A stretch of DNA of 64,000 nt, taken from the NCBI GenBank assembly GCA_014361295.1, contig JACIVX010000001.1, positions 1,648,359 through 1,712,358 of the forward strand. The letters run 5' to 3'. Positions 52,616-61,351 of this stretch are shown here, in pieces (the first letter of the stretch is position 1; each line of letters starts with the position of its first letter). The notes beneath the pieces were generated by a model, which did not search any database, had not been told where the DNA came from, and saw only the letters and a program-made list of their open reading frames with translations. A program made the position numbers and the translations under genes. The stretch is from Methanomassiliicoccales archaeon. Lineage in GTDB: Archaea; Thermoplasmatota; Thermoplasmata; Methanomassiliicoccales; JACIVX01.

Positions 52616-53920
52616 TTAATAAGATGTCACGTCAGCTTTCATAATTTCCCTGAGAAGGGCCGTGGCGTAACAACCGCGGTCGAGAGAAAATGAGATCAAT
52701 ACCTCATCGTTCTCAACAGAATATTTTAAATTCTTCATTCTGGCAAGGAGCTCCCTTCTGCTGCCTCTCGAGCTACACTGGGGCAACTCTGGGACAACGA
52801 AATCCTTCTTTGCGATCCCCTCGCTTTCAATGATTTCCCTTTCAATCGCTCCCATCTCGCCTTCCGCGAACTCACTCTCAGAACCGAACAGAACGCCGCT
52901 GACAAATGCCTTCTCCTCAGCAACTCTCTTCTCAGCGAAATCGATGTTTTCCTTTGTTACGAGAACATAGTGATCGTGATCTGGCAATCCTTTTGCATCA
53001 GCCGGCAGAATAACATCGCCGAGTATTGGCCGGTTGAGTGGAAATTCTCTTTTGATTCTTTCGCTGAGTATCTTGTTAAAAAGATACGATTGATATGCAT
53101 GGACAAACATCATTTGGAGATTTTCTGGAAGCGATCGAATCGCACCGGCGTAATCGCCAGGATGTTTGACAAGATGTGAAATGACGGCTCTTTCGAAGAG
53201 AAGTTTTTTCGGAAAGACTCTAAGTGCAGTTTCGAAATCTCTTGTTTCCTCGAGGTTTTTGCGGGCTTCTTTCACCTCCTCACTCTCGTAATCTGTGGGA
53301 TTTGCCACATAAGTCATGACTGCCCTTTCAAAATCACCCTTGATGATATACTTGCCGACGTGATGGGTAACGGGTCTGATCACGCCGAAACGCTGGATTC
53401 CGAAAAAATTGGGGAAACCGCCAGATCGCTCCAAAATCGTAAGAGTTTCCTTCAGGATCTTTCCGAGTTCTTCATCGCGATATAGACACTCCCTGATTCT
53501 GATCTTGAAAGAATTGCCAATGAGGTCCCCGATCGTGATCGGTTTTCGAGCGCGATACGCATCGGTGATAACAACCTGGTGCATATACAAAGAAGTGACA
53601 TTTTCAATCGGAGCCTCAAAAGACATCAGCTGTGTAGTGACAGCTCTCTTGTCCTTCGTTCCTGCAAAGCCTATCTTATTCCTGCTAATCCTCAAGCTCT
53701 TTGCAAGTTGCCTTACGAGTCGATTCATCTCCCAGTTTATTGAGGTCACTTTTGCAATCGTATAGCGACCGTTTTCATCTTTTTCTGGAAAATCCGAAAT
53801 TTCCTCCACAACAAAATCTTCTGGATCCTTTCTCAACTTGCCACCGATGCCCGGCGTATCGGTGAAAAAGACCTCTATCCCGAGCTCCTTTTCTCTAGCG
53901 TGGCTTGGAATGTGATCCAT
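52616..53920 (-). CDS. truD: tRNA pseudouridine(13) synthase TruD
   Basis: TruD makes pseudouridine at position 13 of tRNA. The 434-residue protein shows IGGKLRKDPEDFVVEEISDF, RNKIGFAGTKDKRAVTTQLM (with the catalytic Asp in the GTKDK segment), GNSFKIRIRE and GGFPNFFGIQRFG, all family hallmarks, with the archaeal insertion domain after it. The final CSSRGSRRELLARMKNLKYS and SFSLDRGCYATALLREIM are also typical. It begins four bases after rpoL ends, so they form a unit with the ligase gene. Confidence 0.95.
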   Translation of the reverse strand: MDHIPSHAREKELGIEVFFTDTPGIGGKLRKDPEDFVVEEISDFPEKDENGRYTIAKVTSINWEMNRLVRQLAKSLRISRNKIGFAGTKDKRAVTTQLMSFEAPIENVTSLYMHQVVITDAYRARKPITIGDLIGNSFKIRIRECLYRDEELGKILKETLTILERSGGFPNFFGIQRFGVIRPVTHHVGKYIIKGDFERAVMTYVANPTDYESEEVKEARKNLEETRDFETALRVFPKKLLFERAVISHLVKHPGDYAGAIRSLPENLQMMFVHAYQSYLFNKILSERIKREFPLNRPILGDVILPADAKGLPDHDHYVLVTKENIDFAEKRVAEEKAFVSGVLFGSESEFAEGEMGAIEREIIESEGIAKKDFVVPELPQCSSRGSRRELLARMKNLKYSVENDEVLISFSLDRGCYATALLREIMKADVTSY

Positions 53921-53923
53921 GAC

Positions 53924-54199
53924 CTACTTCAATTCCTTTTCGAGTTTTTCTCTTGCTTCTTTAAACTGGTTTGCGAGTGATTTCGATGCGCGTTTAAGAG
54001 CGGTCTGAGGTTTACCGTTCTTCACCTTCACATAAAGCACTGGAGAGTCAAGTTCCGGATGGCCAGTCGTAAATTTCACTTCGGCGACACCCTCATCAAG
54101 CAAGAGTTCGCTGACGAGTGGAGAAATTAATGTCATATCAGCGTCCTTGATACGGATCTTGATGGAATCTTTGTCTTTTTCGATGAGTTCAAGTTCCAT
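53924..54199 (-). CDS. rpoL: DNA-directed RNA polymerase subunit L (Rpo11)
   Basis: Subunit L pairs with subunit D in the assembly platform of archaeal RNA polymerase. The 91-residue product has the start MELELIEKDKDSIKIRIKDA, the helix LISPLVSELLLDEGVAEVKF and TGHPELDSPVLYVKVK, all typical. The ATG at 54199 is chosen because AGGAGCGGCC lies just upstream; the frame is open further to 54256, where it would overlap the ligase gene's end. Confidence 0.94.
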   Translation of the reverse strand: MELELIEKDKDSIKIRIKDADMTLISPLVSELLLDEGVAEVKFTTGHPELDSPVLYVKVKNGKPQTALKRASKSLANQFKEAREKLEKELK

Positions 54200-54245
54200 G
54201 GCCGCTCCTATCTTACTTCTCTTTATAAAGCTTTTGATAGCCCGA

Positions 54246-56009
54246 TCATTCTTCAATTTTCTTCAACTGGCGTTTGTACATTTCCGCAAGCTCGACACTC
54301 GTCGTCGCCTCCCGTGGGTCTTTGTCCGAACGGAATCGGCCGGTAAATCTCGGAAATCTGATCGCAAAGCCAGCATCTTTTTTGATGAGGGAATACGAGC
54401 AAGTGTGGGTTGGACTCAATGTAATTTCTGAGCCGAGGACTTCCATGACGATGGCGGGTTCGAACCAGTAGTCCGCTTCTAACTTGGATCTGACTTTCGG
54501 ATGGATTATTTGCAGTTTGTACGGCTCAAGCATGGACGGTAAGGCTGCGAGTGTGGCATCATCGAAACCGCTTCCCAGCTTACAAACTGTTTCGAATGTA
54601 TCTTCCTTATCATTGTACGTCGCCATGAGGAGCGCTCCGTAGACTCCCTTTCTCCTTCCTCTTCCAGCGAAGGCACCGACGACAACAAGATCAACAGTAT
54701 CCGACATCTCCGACCTGTACTCCTTTTTGTATTTGATCCAGAGGAAGCCGCGTGCACCTGCGCGGTAAATCGAATCCTCACCGATCGATTTTGCCATAAG
54801 TCCCTCGCAGCCATCCTTCAAAGCCTCTTCAAAAAATCGCTCGACATCCTCGACTCGATCAAGTATCTTGATTTCTGATAGTCTGACATCCTCTGACGGT
54901 TTGATGCATTTCTCCAGCGCCTTTCTTCTTTCTAAAAAAGGAGATTCGGTCAGGTCAACGCCATCAAGATAAAGGCAGTCGAAGAGGAACGTCCGAACGG
55001 GGTAGTCCTCGATGGCGACTGAGAGATCATATTTTCTGCCTCTCCTGTGTGAGACCTCCTGGAAAGGCAGCATTTCCCCTGTATTGATATCAACTGGAAC
55101 ACATTCCCCCTCGATGATCGCATCCTTGGACGCGAAAGCTTCTCGCAATGCGTTCACGACATCAGGAAATTGATCAGTGATATCTTCGAGGCGACGCGAG
55201 AAAAGTCTAATTCTCTTTTGTGAATCAATATGCGCCTGGACTCGTACGCCATCATATTTATATTCGAATGCACAACGCCCCCCCATTTTTTCAAGGATTT
55301 CTTCTGGTGATGACAGACGCTCGGCAAGCATCGCCCTGATAGGATTTCCGACAGAAACGCCTATTTTTCGCAGTGCTTCGACCCCTTCCCTGCAGAGAAT
55401 TTCGCCAACGAGGCCGAGGTCGGATGTGATATTGAATGCCCTTTCGATGACATCCTTCTCCTCCTTCCCTGCGAAGGCTTGCGCAAGTGCGTCGAGAACG
55501 GTCATGTCAGCTACACCAAGTCTCATTTTGCCCGTTACGATCCTTGCAATGTATTTCGATTCAACAGGTGTTGCGTCATGGAGGATATCTGCGAGCATCT
55601 TGATCTTCAAATCCTGCGACCCGCTGCCCTCCGCTTCAGCAATTTTTCTGAGATTGTCATAGACCCTTTCCAGCGTCAGGGGTGTAGAAAAAAGAGTTGT
55701 CTGTTTTTTTCCCTGGAAAACTTTCTGAGCCACATTGCCAGGATCACCCTCTTTGAGGAGAAGATTCTGAATCATCTGCTCCTTGACGCCGGATGTGAAG
55801 CTGATCGCCTTCAATAGAAGCTTGTCGGCGATCCCAAGTTTCTGAGGATAAAAATCAGGGTACAGTTGTCCCTGTGTTAGATAAATGATCTTCCTTAATG
55901 AAAAGCAATCCGCTTCTTTGAAGAAGTTAGCAAGAATGTCAGTCATCTCGAGTCTGCTCGTTGTAGACTCAAGTGCTTCGTAAACTCTAACGAGCTCTCT
56001 GTAGAGCAT
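54246..56009 (-). CDS. lig: ATP-dependent DNA ligase
   Basis: The 587-residue enzyme seals nicks in DNA using ATP. The N-terminal helical DNA-binding domain includes ALAQAFAGKEEKDVIERAFN. The adenylation site has the nucleophilic lysine in FEYKYDGVRVQAHID, with downstream motifs SRRLEDITDQFPDV, IEGECVPVD, FLFDCLYLDG, EGLMAKS and WIKYKKEY. The OB-fold ends with TLSPTHTCSYS and RFPRFTGRFRSDKDPREATT. Length is normal for archaeal Lig. It is the first gene of a lig-rpoL-truD series. Confidence 0.97.
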   Translation of the reverse strand: MLYRELVRVYEALESTTSRLEMTDILANFFKEADCFSLRKIIYLTQGQLYPDFYPQKLGIADKLLLKAISFTSGVKEQMIQNLLLKEGDPGNVAQKVFQGKKQTTLFSTPLTLERVYDNLRKIAEAEGSGSQDLKIKMLADILHDATPVESKYIARIVTGKMRLGVADMTVLDALAQAFAGKEEKDVIERAFNITSDLGLVGEILCREGVEALRKIGVSVGNPIRAMLAERLSSPEEILEKMGGRCAFEYKYDGVRVQAHIDSQKRIRLFSRRLEDITDQFPDVVNALREAFASKDAIIEGECVPVDINTGEMLPFQEVSHRRGRKYDLSVAIEDYPVRTFLFDCLYLDGVDLTESPFLERRKALEKCIKPSEDVRLSEIKILDRVEDVERFFEEALKDGCEGLMAKSIGEDSIYRAGARGFLWIKYKKEYRSEMSDTVDLVVVGAFAGRGRRKGVYGALLMATYNDKEDTFETVCKLGSGFDDATLAALPSMLEPYKLQIIHPKVRSKLEADYWFEPAIVMEVLGSEITLSPTHTCSYSLIKKDAGFAIRFPRFTGRFRSDKDPREATTSVELAEMYKRQLKKIEE

Positions 56010-56099
56010 GCCTTACCAATCAGAGTTTGAGTATATAATTCATGAAGATCGACTTGACGACAAAAAAATGCATTCGCGTTCTTTCGAAATTAGAAAATC

Positions 56100-57716
56100 T
56101 CAAAGGAAGTCAAAGACCGTTTTCTGCCCACTTTCCTTTTGATTCCTTTTCTGTTCCGTTGGCTCGTCTTTTTCTTTCTCTTCTGCAAAGCGTTCCCCAT
56201 TCTGAAGTTCCTTGCTGATTTGGAATAATCGCCGTCTCATCGCCTTTTCTTTTCTTTGGCTTGTGAAAAAGTAAGCATCATCTCTCGTCCCCCTCGTCTT
56301 CAAAATAACAACCCGGCCAGGCCTCTGTCTCCCCGTTCTCCCCCTTCGCTGTATGCTCCGGATTTCGGAGGGCACGGGCTCATAAAAAATGACAAGATCG
56401 GTTGAGGCAACGTCGAGACCTTCCTCGCCGACTGAGGTCGCAACGATCACATTAAAATCTCCTTTTCTGAATCTCTCCAGAACTTCCACCTGCTCTTTCT
56501 GCTTGAGTCCCTTTTCCTCTCCTCTTTCCGCCTGGCCTACGAGTTTCGCGACCCTCGCACCTTCGATCTTTGAAAGTTTGCTCGCGACAAGTTCACATGT
56601 ATCTCGATAATGAGTGAACACGATCGTTCTGGATTCGGGGTGTGCGATGATCTGATTCGACACGATGCTCATAACCTTTGATAGTTTTGGATGTTCCATT
56701 TTTGTTCTTCTAAGAATATCTTCGATTCTTTCGAACTCATCTGATTGCACGATCGATCTCGATGCCCTCGATCCGTTTTCCGACATCGCTTCAGATCTCA
56801 TACGTTCTAGATAATTAGTCAGTGCGGTTGCTCCCTGTGTTTCTGCGAGCTCGAGTGCGTGGTTGATTTTTAACGCCATTGCCTGAACGCTCAACCCTCT
56901 GTATAATTGACTTCTTTTTTCTCCGGAGTTGAGCCTTTCCTGAATTGTCTCTCCTATCTCTAGAAGATATTTTCTTGTCACGGGGCGTTTTTCATCGATC
57001 AGTCCGAGGGTGATCAAATCCCGGACGCATGAATCAAACATCGCTCTCAGGATTTTTGTGATCCTTTTCATTTCATCAGGAATGTCGACTTCGACGATTT
57101 GCATCTCGACATCCTGCATATATGGGGCGACATCTGGGTCACTTTCGGATCGAACTTCTACTCGCTGGATACCGAGATTTCTGCACACCTCTCCGATTTT
57201 CGCCCCGCTGCTTCCAGGCGAGGCTGTCATTCCCATGACCAACCTACCGTATTCCTTGAACTCTTCAGCAATTCTTACGTAAGCGTAATTCCCAACCGCC
57301 CGATGAGCCTCGTCAAAAACGATCAATTGAACATCCCGCAGGTTGATCCTTTCATATCTCAGATCATTTGCGATGACCTGGGGGGTTGAAACAATGACAT
57401 CATTCTCGAGCCAGCAAACTTCTCGCTCCGCTGGATCAATTTCGCCCGTCAGGCAGACGACCCTTTTCCCCACGAGATTTTCCCTTAGAAATGACGCATG
57501 TTGTTCCACAAGGGGTTTCGTCGGCGCCAAAACGAGCGCTTTTCCGCCCTTTCTGTACAGGACCTCAGCTATCACGCGTAACGCAATAACTGTCTTCCCC
57601 ATCCCCGTCGGGAGAACGATCAGTGTCGAGGATTCCAGGCATGCTCTTGAAAGAGAGGCCTGATAAGCTCTGTCCTCGATCTTGTTTGGTTTGATGAGGG
57701 GATGCTGAACGAACAC
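56100..57716 (-). CDS. Hef/FANCM-like helicase without the nuclease domain, ending in a PIP box
   Basis: The 538-residue superfamily 2 helicase has Walker A LIVLPTGMGKTVIALRV, DEAH box VFDEAHRAVGNYAYV, motif III MGMTASPGSSG and the C-terminal half with IVFTHYRDTCELVASKL, VATSVGEEGLDVASTDLVIF and QRRGRTGRQRPG. This matches the helicase part of archaeal Hef. Hef normally carries an ERCC4-type nuclease after it (about 750 residues total), which is absent here. The last eight residues, QKTVFDFL, fit a PCNA-interacting motif. Hef acts on stalled replication forks. Confidence 0.92.
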   Translation of the reverse strand: MFVQHPLIKPNKIEDRAYQASLSRACLESSTLIVLPTGMGKTVIALRVIAEVLYRKGGKALVLAPTKPLVEQHASFLRENLVGKRVVCLTGEIDPAEREVCWLENDVIVSTPQVIANDLRYERINLRDVQLIVFDEAHRAVGNYAYVRIAEEFKEYGRLVMGMTASPGSSGAKIGEVCRNLGIQRVEVRSESDPDVAPYMQDVEMQIVEVDIPDEMKRITKILRAMFDSCVRDLITLGLIDEKRPVTRKYLLEIGETIQERLNSGEKRSQLYRGLSVQAMALKINHALELAETQGATALTNYLERMRSEAMSENGSRASRSIVQSDEFERIEDILRRTKMEHPKLSKVMSIVSNQIIAHPESRTIVFTHYRDTCELVASKLSKIEGARVAKLVGQAERGEEKGLKQKEQVEVLERFRKGDFNVIVATSVGEEGLDVASTDLVIFYEPVPSEIRSIQRRGRTGRQRPGRVVILKTRGTRDDAYFFTSQRKEKAMRRRLFQISKELQNGERFAEEKEKDEPTEQKRNQKESGQKTVFDFL

Positions 57717-57799
57717 ATGATCAAATCATCTGAATTATAAAAGAAGATTTTGGAAGGAATGGTAAAAGTGTTTGGTGTTCGCCGAATCGAATGTCTCAG

Positions 57800-58117
57800 T
57801 TAGTGACATCCGCCGCCGCACGAATCGCAGCCATTGAGATTTGGATTGTGAATGATCAAGCCAGAACCCTGAGGCGTTTCAATATAGTCGATCTTGCAAC
57901 CTTCGAGTAGTTCTTGGGTTTCCTCATCGTAATAGAAGGAGAAACCTTCCTGCTTGTCCTCGATGTCGCCTTCGTTCTTCTTTTCTTGAAATGCCATTCC
58001 AAATTGGGGGCCAGAGCATCCGATTCCTGCGATGTAAATCCTAATTCCATATCCTTTCTTATCATTCTTTTCGATGATATCATTCAGGAACTTCGTCGCT
58101 TCTTCAGTGATGTATAC
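57800..58117 (-). CDS. HesB/IscA-family iron-sulfur protein
   Basis: The 105-residue product from ATG 58117 begins MVYITEEATKFLNDIIEKND and has the A-type carrier fold: IRIYIAGIGCSGPQFGMAF with the first cysteine and, at the end, NGCDSCGGGCH with the remaining ones. A longer reading from 58147 adds only ten poorly conserved residues. Such proteins carry or assemble Fe-S clusters or act in related sulfur chemistry. It is monocistronic. Confidence 0.88.
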   Translation of the reverse strand, partial: VYITEEATKFLNDIIEKNDKKGYGIRIYIAGIGCSGPQFGMAFQEKKNEGDIEDKQEGFSFYYDEETQELLEGCKIDYIETPQGSGLIIHNPNLNGCDSCGGGCH

Positions 58118-58273
58118 CATAGATATTACACCTTGCGACTTTGACAAACAAGCAACTATTTAATTTCTTTCCCTCACAGCTTAGCGCACAACTTGCTACA
58201 ATTTTCAAAATATTGATGTTTTAATCGCAAAATCAGAAAAGGTTAAGTCAGGAAAGTCCTCTCTTGACTTCGC

Positions 58274-58795
58274 ATGGGGCCTGACAAATTTCTTTCCCTG
58301 TCGTTTCGCTCATTTCAGAAGCACGATCTACCAGTGCTCGCCAAGATCAGTAGGGATAACATGGCTCATATTATTCGATCTGCCTGGGGTGTTGAATGGA
58401 AAGATGAGCTGCTCTTCGACACATTATGTGACGAGGACGCACAGACGGAAATACTTGAGATCGACGGCAAGATCATCGGATACTACTGCATTTTCATTGA
58501 GGATAAGAGAGTTTTCATCGCTTCGATACAGGTAGCTAGGGCATATCAACATCGTGGTTACGGTGCGGCTATGATTAAAAGGATTGAGGCAATTGCCTCA
58601 CACTTAAACGCAGAACGAGTGGAACTATGGGTTCAATCAAACAATGAAGAAGCAATCGGATTTTATGAACACATGGGATTCAGGATTGTAGCAAGACAAC
58701 GGAATAATCTACTGATGAGAAAATTTGTTCAGCCATTGATCAGAAGAGGGCACCGACAATTTGGAAGGGATTTCAATGGGAGAGCACCTGCTTGA
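58274..58795 (+). CDS. GNAT-family N-acetyltransferase (RimI-like)
   Basis: The 173-residue protein has the acetyl-CoA-binding region IQVARAYQHRGYGAAMIKRI (motif A) followed by ERVELWVQSNNEEAIGFYEH and MGFRIVARQRN (motif B), typical of GNAT enzymes that acetylate proteins or small molecules. The substrate is unknown. Its end overlaps the DUF2099 gene start by 20 bases, so the two are probably co-translated. Confidence 0.88.
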   Translation: MGPDKFLSLSFRSFQKHDLPVLAKISRDNMAHIIRSAWGVEWKDELLFDTLCDEDAQTEILEIDGKIIGYYCIFIEDKRVFIASIQVARAYQHRGYGAAMIKRIEAIASHLNAERVELWVQSNNEEAIGFYEHMGFRIVARQRNNLLMRKFVQPLIRRGHRQFGRDFNGRAPA

Positions 58796-59636
58796 AATGG
58801 CAAAAGCCCTCATACTCATCAAGAATGGTCAAATTATTGTTTTAAGGGATCCGCTTATCAAGTCCTGCCCACTGAGAAAAGAACTCTATGGATGCGAGGA
58901 AGAAAGCAAGGAAACTGTCGAGAGAGTGTTGAGGAAACATATGGATGAATATGGAATGTACGGACCTGAGAGAGTGCTCGAATCTCACGAGAAGCCAGTA
59001 TCATTCGGTGCGTCAGAAATAGTGATGGATGCGATGCTGGAAGGTCTTGTCGATGCCGCTGTGGTCGTCTGCGAAGGTGCAGGGACGGTTGTTGTTGATA
59101 AGCCAAAGGTCCTGCAGGCGATTGGCGCGCACATGACTGGTTTGATAGCCACCGACCCGATTCCAGAGATCATTAATAAGCTGAGGGAGAAAGGGTGTTT
59201 CGTTATAGATGAACGATGCACCATCGATCAGGTCCGGGGATTTAGGAAGGCCGTAGAACTCGGATTCAAAAAAATTGTCGTAACGATCACGGGCGAAAGG
59301 GCTGATGATGCAAGGCTCCTCAGGAAAATGGGAGAACAGCTTGGCGTGAGACCCATCGTCTTCGCTGTGCATAATACGGGTATAGGAGAAAATGAAGCGA
59401 GGACGCTTGCGCAATATGCGGATATCGTATGGGGGTGTGCTTCGCGTTACGTAAGAGAAATCGTTGGAAAGTCATCGAAGATACAGATAGGAGTGGCAAT
59501 ACCTGTTTTTGCCGTCTCTGACATCGGAAAGAGGTTAGTACTCAATCGTGCATATCACTTCGAGGATGGCCTCATCATCCACAGAGCGTCGTTGCCCTTC
59601 GAATATGAAAATCGTCGGCCAGAGCCGCTTTTATGA
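58776..59636 (+). CDS. DUF2099-family protein (methanogenesis marker 8 family)
   Basis: The 286-residue product from ATG 58776 shows the family features: LLEMAKALILIKNGQIIVLR, DPLIKSCPLRKELYG, GMYGPERVLES, PVSFGASEIVMDAMLEGLVD and AAVVVCEGAGTVVVDKPKVL. DUF2099 proteins are listed among the methanogenesis marker proteins, whose distribution follows methanogens; the biochemical role is not established. Its presence is the best hint here of a methanogenic or related lineage. It overlaps the acetyltransferase gene upstream. Confidence 0.85.
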   Translation: MGEHLLEMAKALILIKNGQIIVLRDPLIKSCPLRKELYGCEEESKETVERVLRKHMDEYGMYGPERVLESHEKPVSFGASEIVMDAMLEGLVDAAVVVCEGAGTVVVDKPKVLQAIGAHMTGLIATDPIPEIINKLREKGCFVIDERCTIDQVRGFRKAVELGFKKIVVTITGERADDARLLRKMGEQLGVRPIVFAVHNTGIGENEARTLAQYADIVWGCASRYVREIVGKSSKIQIGVAIPVFAVSDIGKRLVLNRAYHFEDGLIIHRASLPFEYENRRPEPLL

Positions 59637-59759
59637 ACAGCCTTTTTTAAATGATCGTCAACATGAAAAATATGCCTCTGATCTCTGATATTTCGAATAC
59701 TCTCGGATATCTGTGATAATATGTAAGTAGGTCGATCTTTCATTACTGTTTTGAATGTT

Positions 59760-61049
59760 ATGGGAATCCCTCTTAGATACGGAAAGAAAGAAATTGTGGT
59801 TGAGATCCCAGAGAGAAATATCATATGGGAACTTTCGCCCAATGATTTGCCTGCGGTTGATGATGAACGCAAAGCCGTTGCAGATGCAGTCTCAAATCCG
59901 ATCAACAGTGAAAGACTAAGCAACATGGTCAAACCACATATGAATGTCGTGATTATCGCGGATGATTTCACGCGCTCGACACCAAAGAAAATTATCTTAC
60001 CAGTGATTCTTGATGAGCTCAATCGCGCCGGCGTTAGTGATGAGAAGATCACAGTTCTTATCGGCTTGGGTACTCACCGATATATGACTGGAGAGGAGAT
60101 TGTTAAGAACTTCGGAAGCGAGGTCGTTTCGAGGGTCAAGGTCCTCAATCATGAATGGATGGATCCTCAAAATCTCGTGTATGTTGGCACGACCACAAAT
60201 GGAACCCCCGTAACGGTTAATCGAATTGCGTATGAGGCGGATTTTCTCATCGGTGTTGGGAGTATTGTTCCCCATTGCTGGGCGGGGTTTTCGGGCGGGG
60301 CGAAAATTGTTCAGCCAGGTATTTGCGGTCCTGAGACAACGGCTGCAACCCATCACTTGATTTTCGACGATGATGATAGGGTACTCGATTACGCTGGTAT
60401 GCGTGGGAATAAGGTGATGGAGGAGATGCGCGCTGTTGCATTGAAGGCAGGGTTGCGCTTCATCGTCAACGCTGTCATCAACAGCAATGGGCAGCTTGTC
60501 AGAGTTGTTGCTGGCGATCCGATTGCTGCCCACGACGCAGGAATCGAAGTTTCCAGGCGCATTTTCGTGAGAGAGGTTGGGAAGAGGGCGGATATCGTTA
60601 TCGTCGAAGCATATCCGGCTGATCTTGATATGTGGCAGGCTGCGAAGCCGCTTTCGTATTCGAGACGGGTCGTCAAGGATGGGGGGACTGTAATTTTCCT
60701 CACGGCAGCGCCCGATGGCATCTCACCGACGCATCCATTCCTTGCCGAAAAAGGTCAATATTCATATCAGGAGCTTAAGCAAATGATGAGATGCGATCTT
60801 GTCGATGACAAAGTCGCAGGCTCGCTTCTCATGCTCATAAAGAAAGGAGTGGAAGGTGTCAATGTCCTCGTCGTCTCGGATGGGTTGACGAAGGAAATGA
60901 AGTGGAAGATGGATATGGGACATGCCGACTCGATGGAGGATGCCTTGAACTTGGCTTTGGAAAAGCATGGGAGTGATGCCACGGTGGGCATCATTCATCA
61001 CGGTGGTGATTTGTTACCCGTTTTAAAAGAAAGAGGTAGGGTCTCATGA
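59760..61049 (+). CDS. LarA-like (DUF2088) nickel-dependent racemase family protein
   Basis: The 429-residue protein resembles lactate racemase LarA, which uses a nickel-pincer nucleotide. IIADDFTRSTPKKIILPVIL, GLGTHRYMTGEEI, the region VGSIVPHCWAGFSGGAKIVQ and GDPIAAHDAGIEVSRRIF are family motifs. Relatives act on various 2-hydroxy acids; the substrate here is unknown. ATG 59760 is chosen over a TTG at 59751. It overlaps the SAF-domain gene by four bases and so belongs with the UxaA-type genes downstream. Confidence 0.88.
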   Translation: MGIPLRYGKKEIVVEIPERNIIWELSPNDLPAVDDERKAVADAVSNPINSERLSNMVKPHMNVVIIADDFTRSTPKKIILPVILDELNRAGVSDEKITVLIGLGTHRYMTGEEIVKNFGSEVVSRVKVLNHEWMDPQNLVYVGTTTNGTPVTVNRIAYEADFLIGVGSIVPHCWAGFSGGAKIVQPGICGPETTAATHHLIFDDDDRVLDYAGMRGNKVMEEMRAVALKAGLRFIVNAVINSNGQLVRVVAGDPIAAHDAGIEVSRRIFVREVGKRADIVIVEAYPADLDMWQAAKPLSYSRRVVKDGGTVIFLTAAPDGISPTHPFLAEKGQYSYQELKQMMRCDLVDDKVAGSLLMLIKKGVEGVNVLVVSDGLTKEMKWKMDMGHADSMEDALNLALEKHGSDATVGIIHHGGDLLPVLKERGRVS

Positions 61050-61351
61050 AAGCAAAGGCGATAAAGATTAACGAAAAAGACAACGTCGCAACGGCGCTGA
61101 CTGAGATTAAATCAGGCGAGACGGTTGTGGTTAAGGGGGAGAAAGAGGAGAAGATTAAAGTCGTTCAGGACATTCCTTTCGGGCACAAGTTCGCAGTCAC
61201 GCATATTCCCAAAGGATCAGAGGTTATCAAATACGGGGGGGTCATTGGGAGGGCAACTTCAAGCATAAAAAAGGGAGAACATGTACATGTTCATAACATC
61301 GAAAGCATGCGAGGTCGAGGGGATCTTTCGAAGGTGGATGTTGTAGGTTGA
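61046..61351 (+). CDS. SAF-domain protein, UxaA-type dehydratase small subunit
   Basis: The 101-residue protein is the N-terminal (SAF) part of the altronate/galactarate dehydratase family as a separate small subunit. It shows KINEKDNVATALTEIKSGET, IPFGHKFAVTHIPKGSEVIK and YGGVIGRATSSIKKGEHVHV. In intact systems it partners the large UxaA catalytic subunit, which dehydrates sugar acids. Here the large subunit immediately downstream is broken. Its start overlaps the LarA-like gene and its stop overlaps the pseudogene. Confidence 0.9.
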   Translation: MKAKAIKINEKDNVATALTEIKSGETVVVKGEKEEKIKVVQDIPFGHKFAVTHIPKGSEVIKYGGVIGRATSSIKKGEHVHVHNIESMRGRGDLSKVDVVG

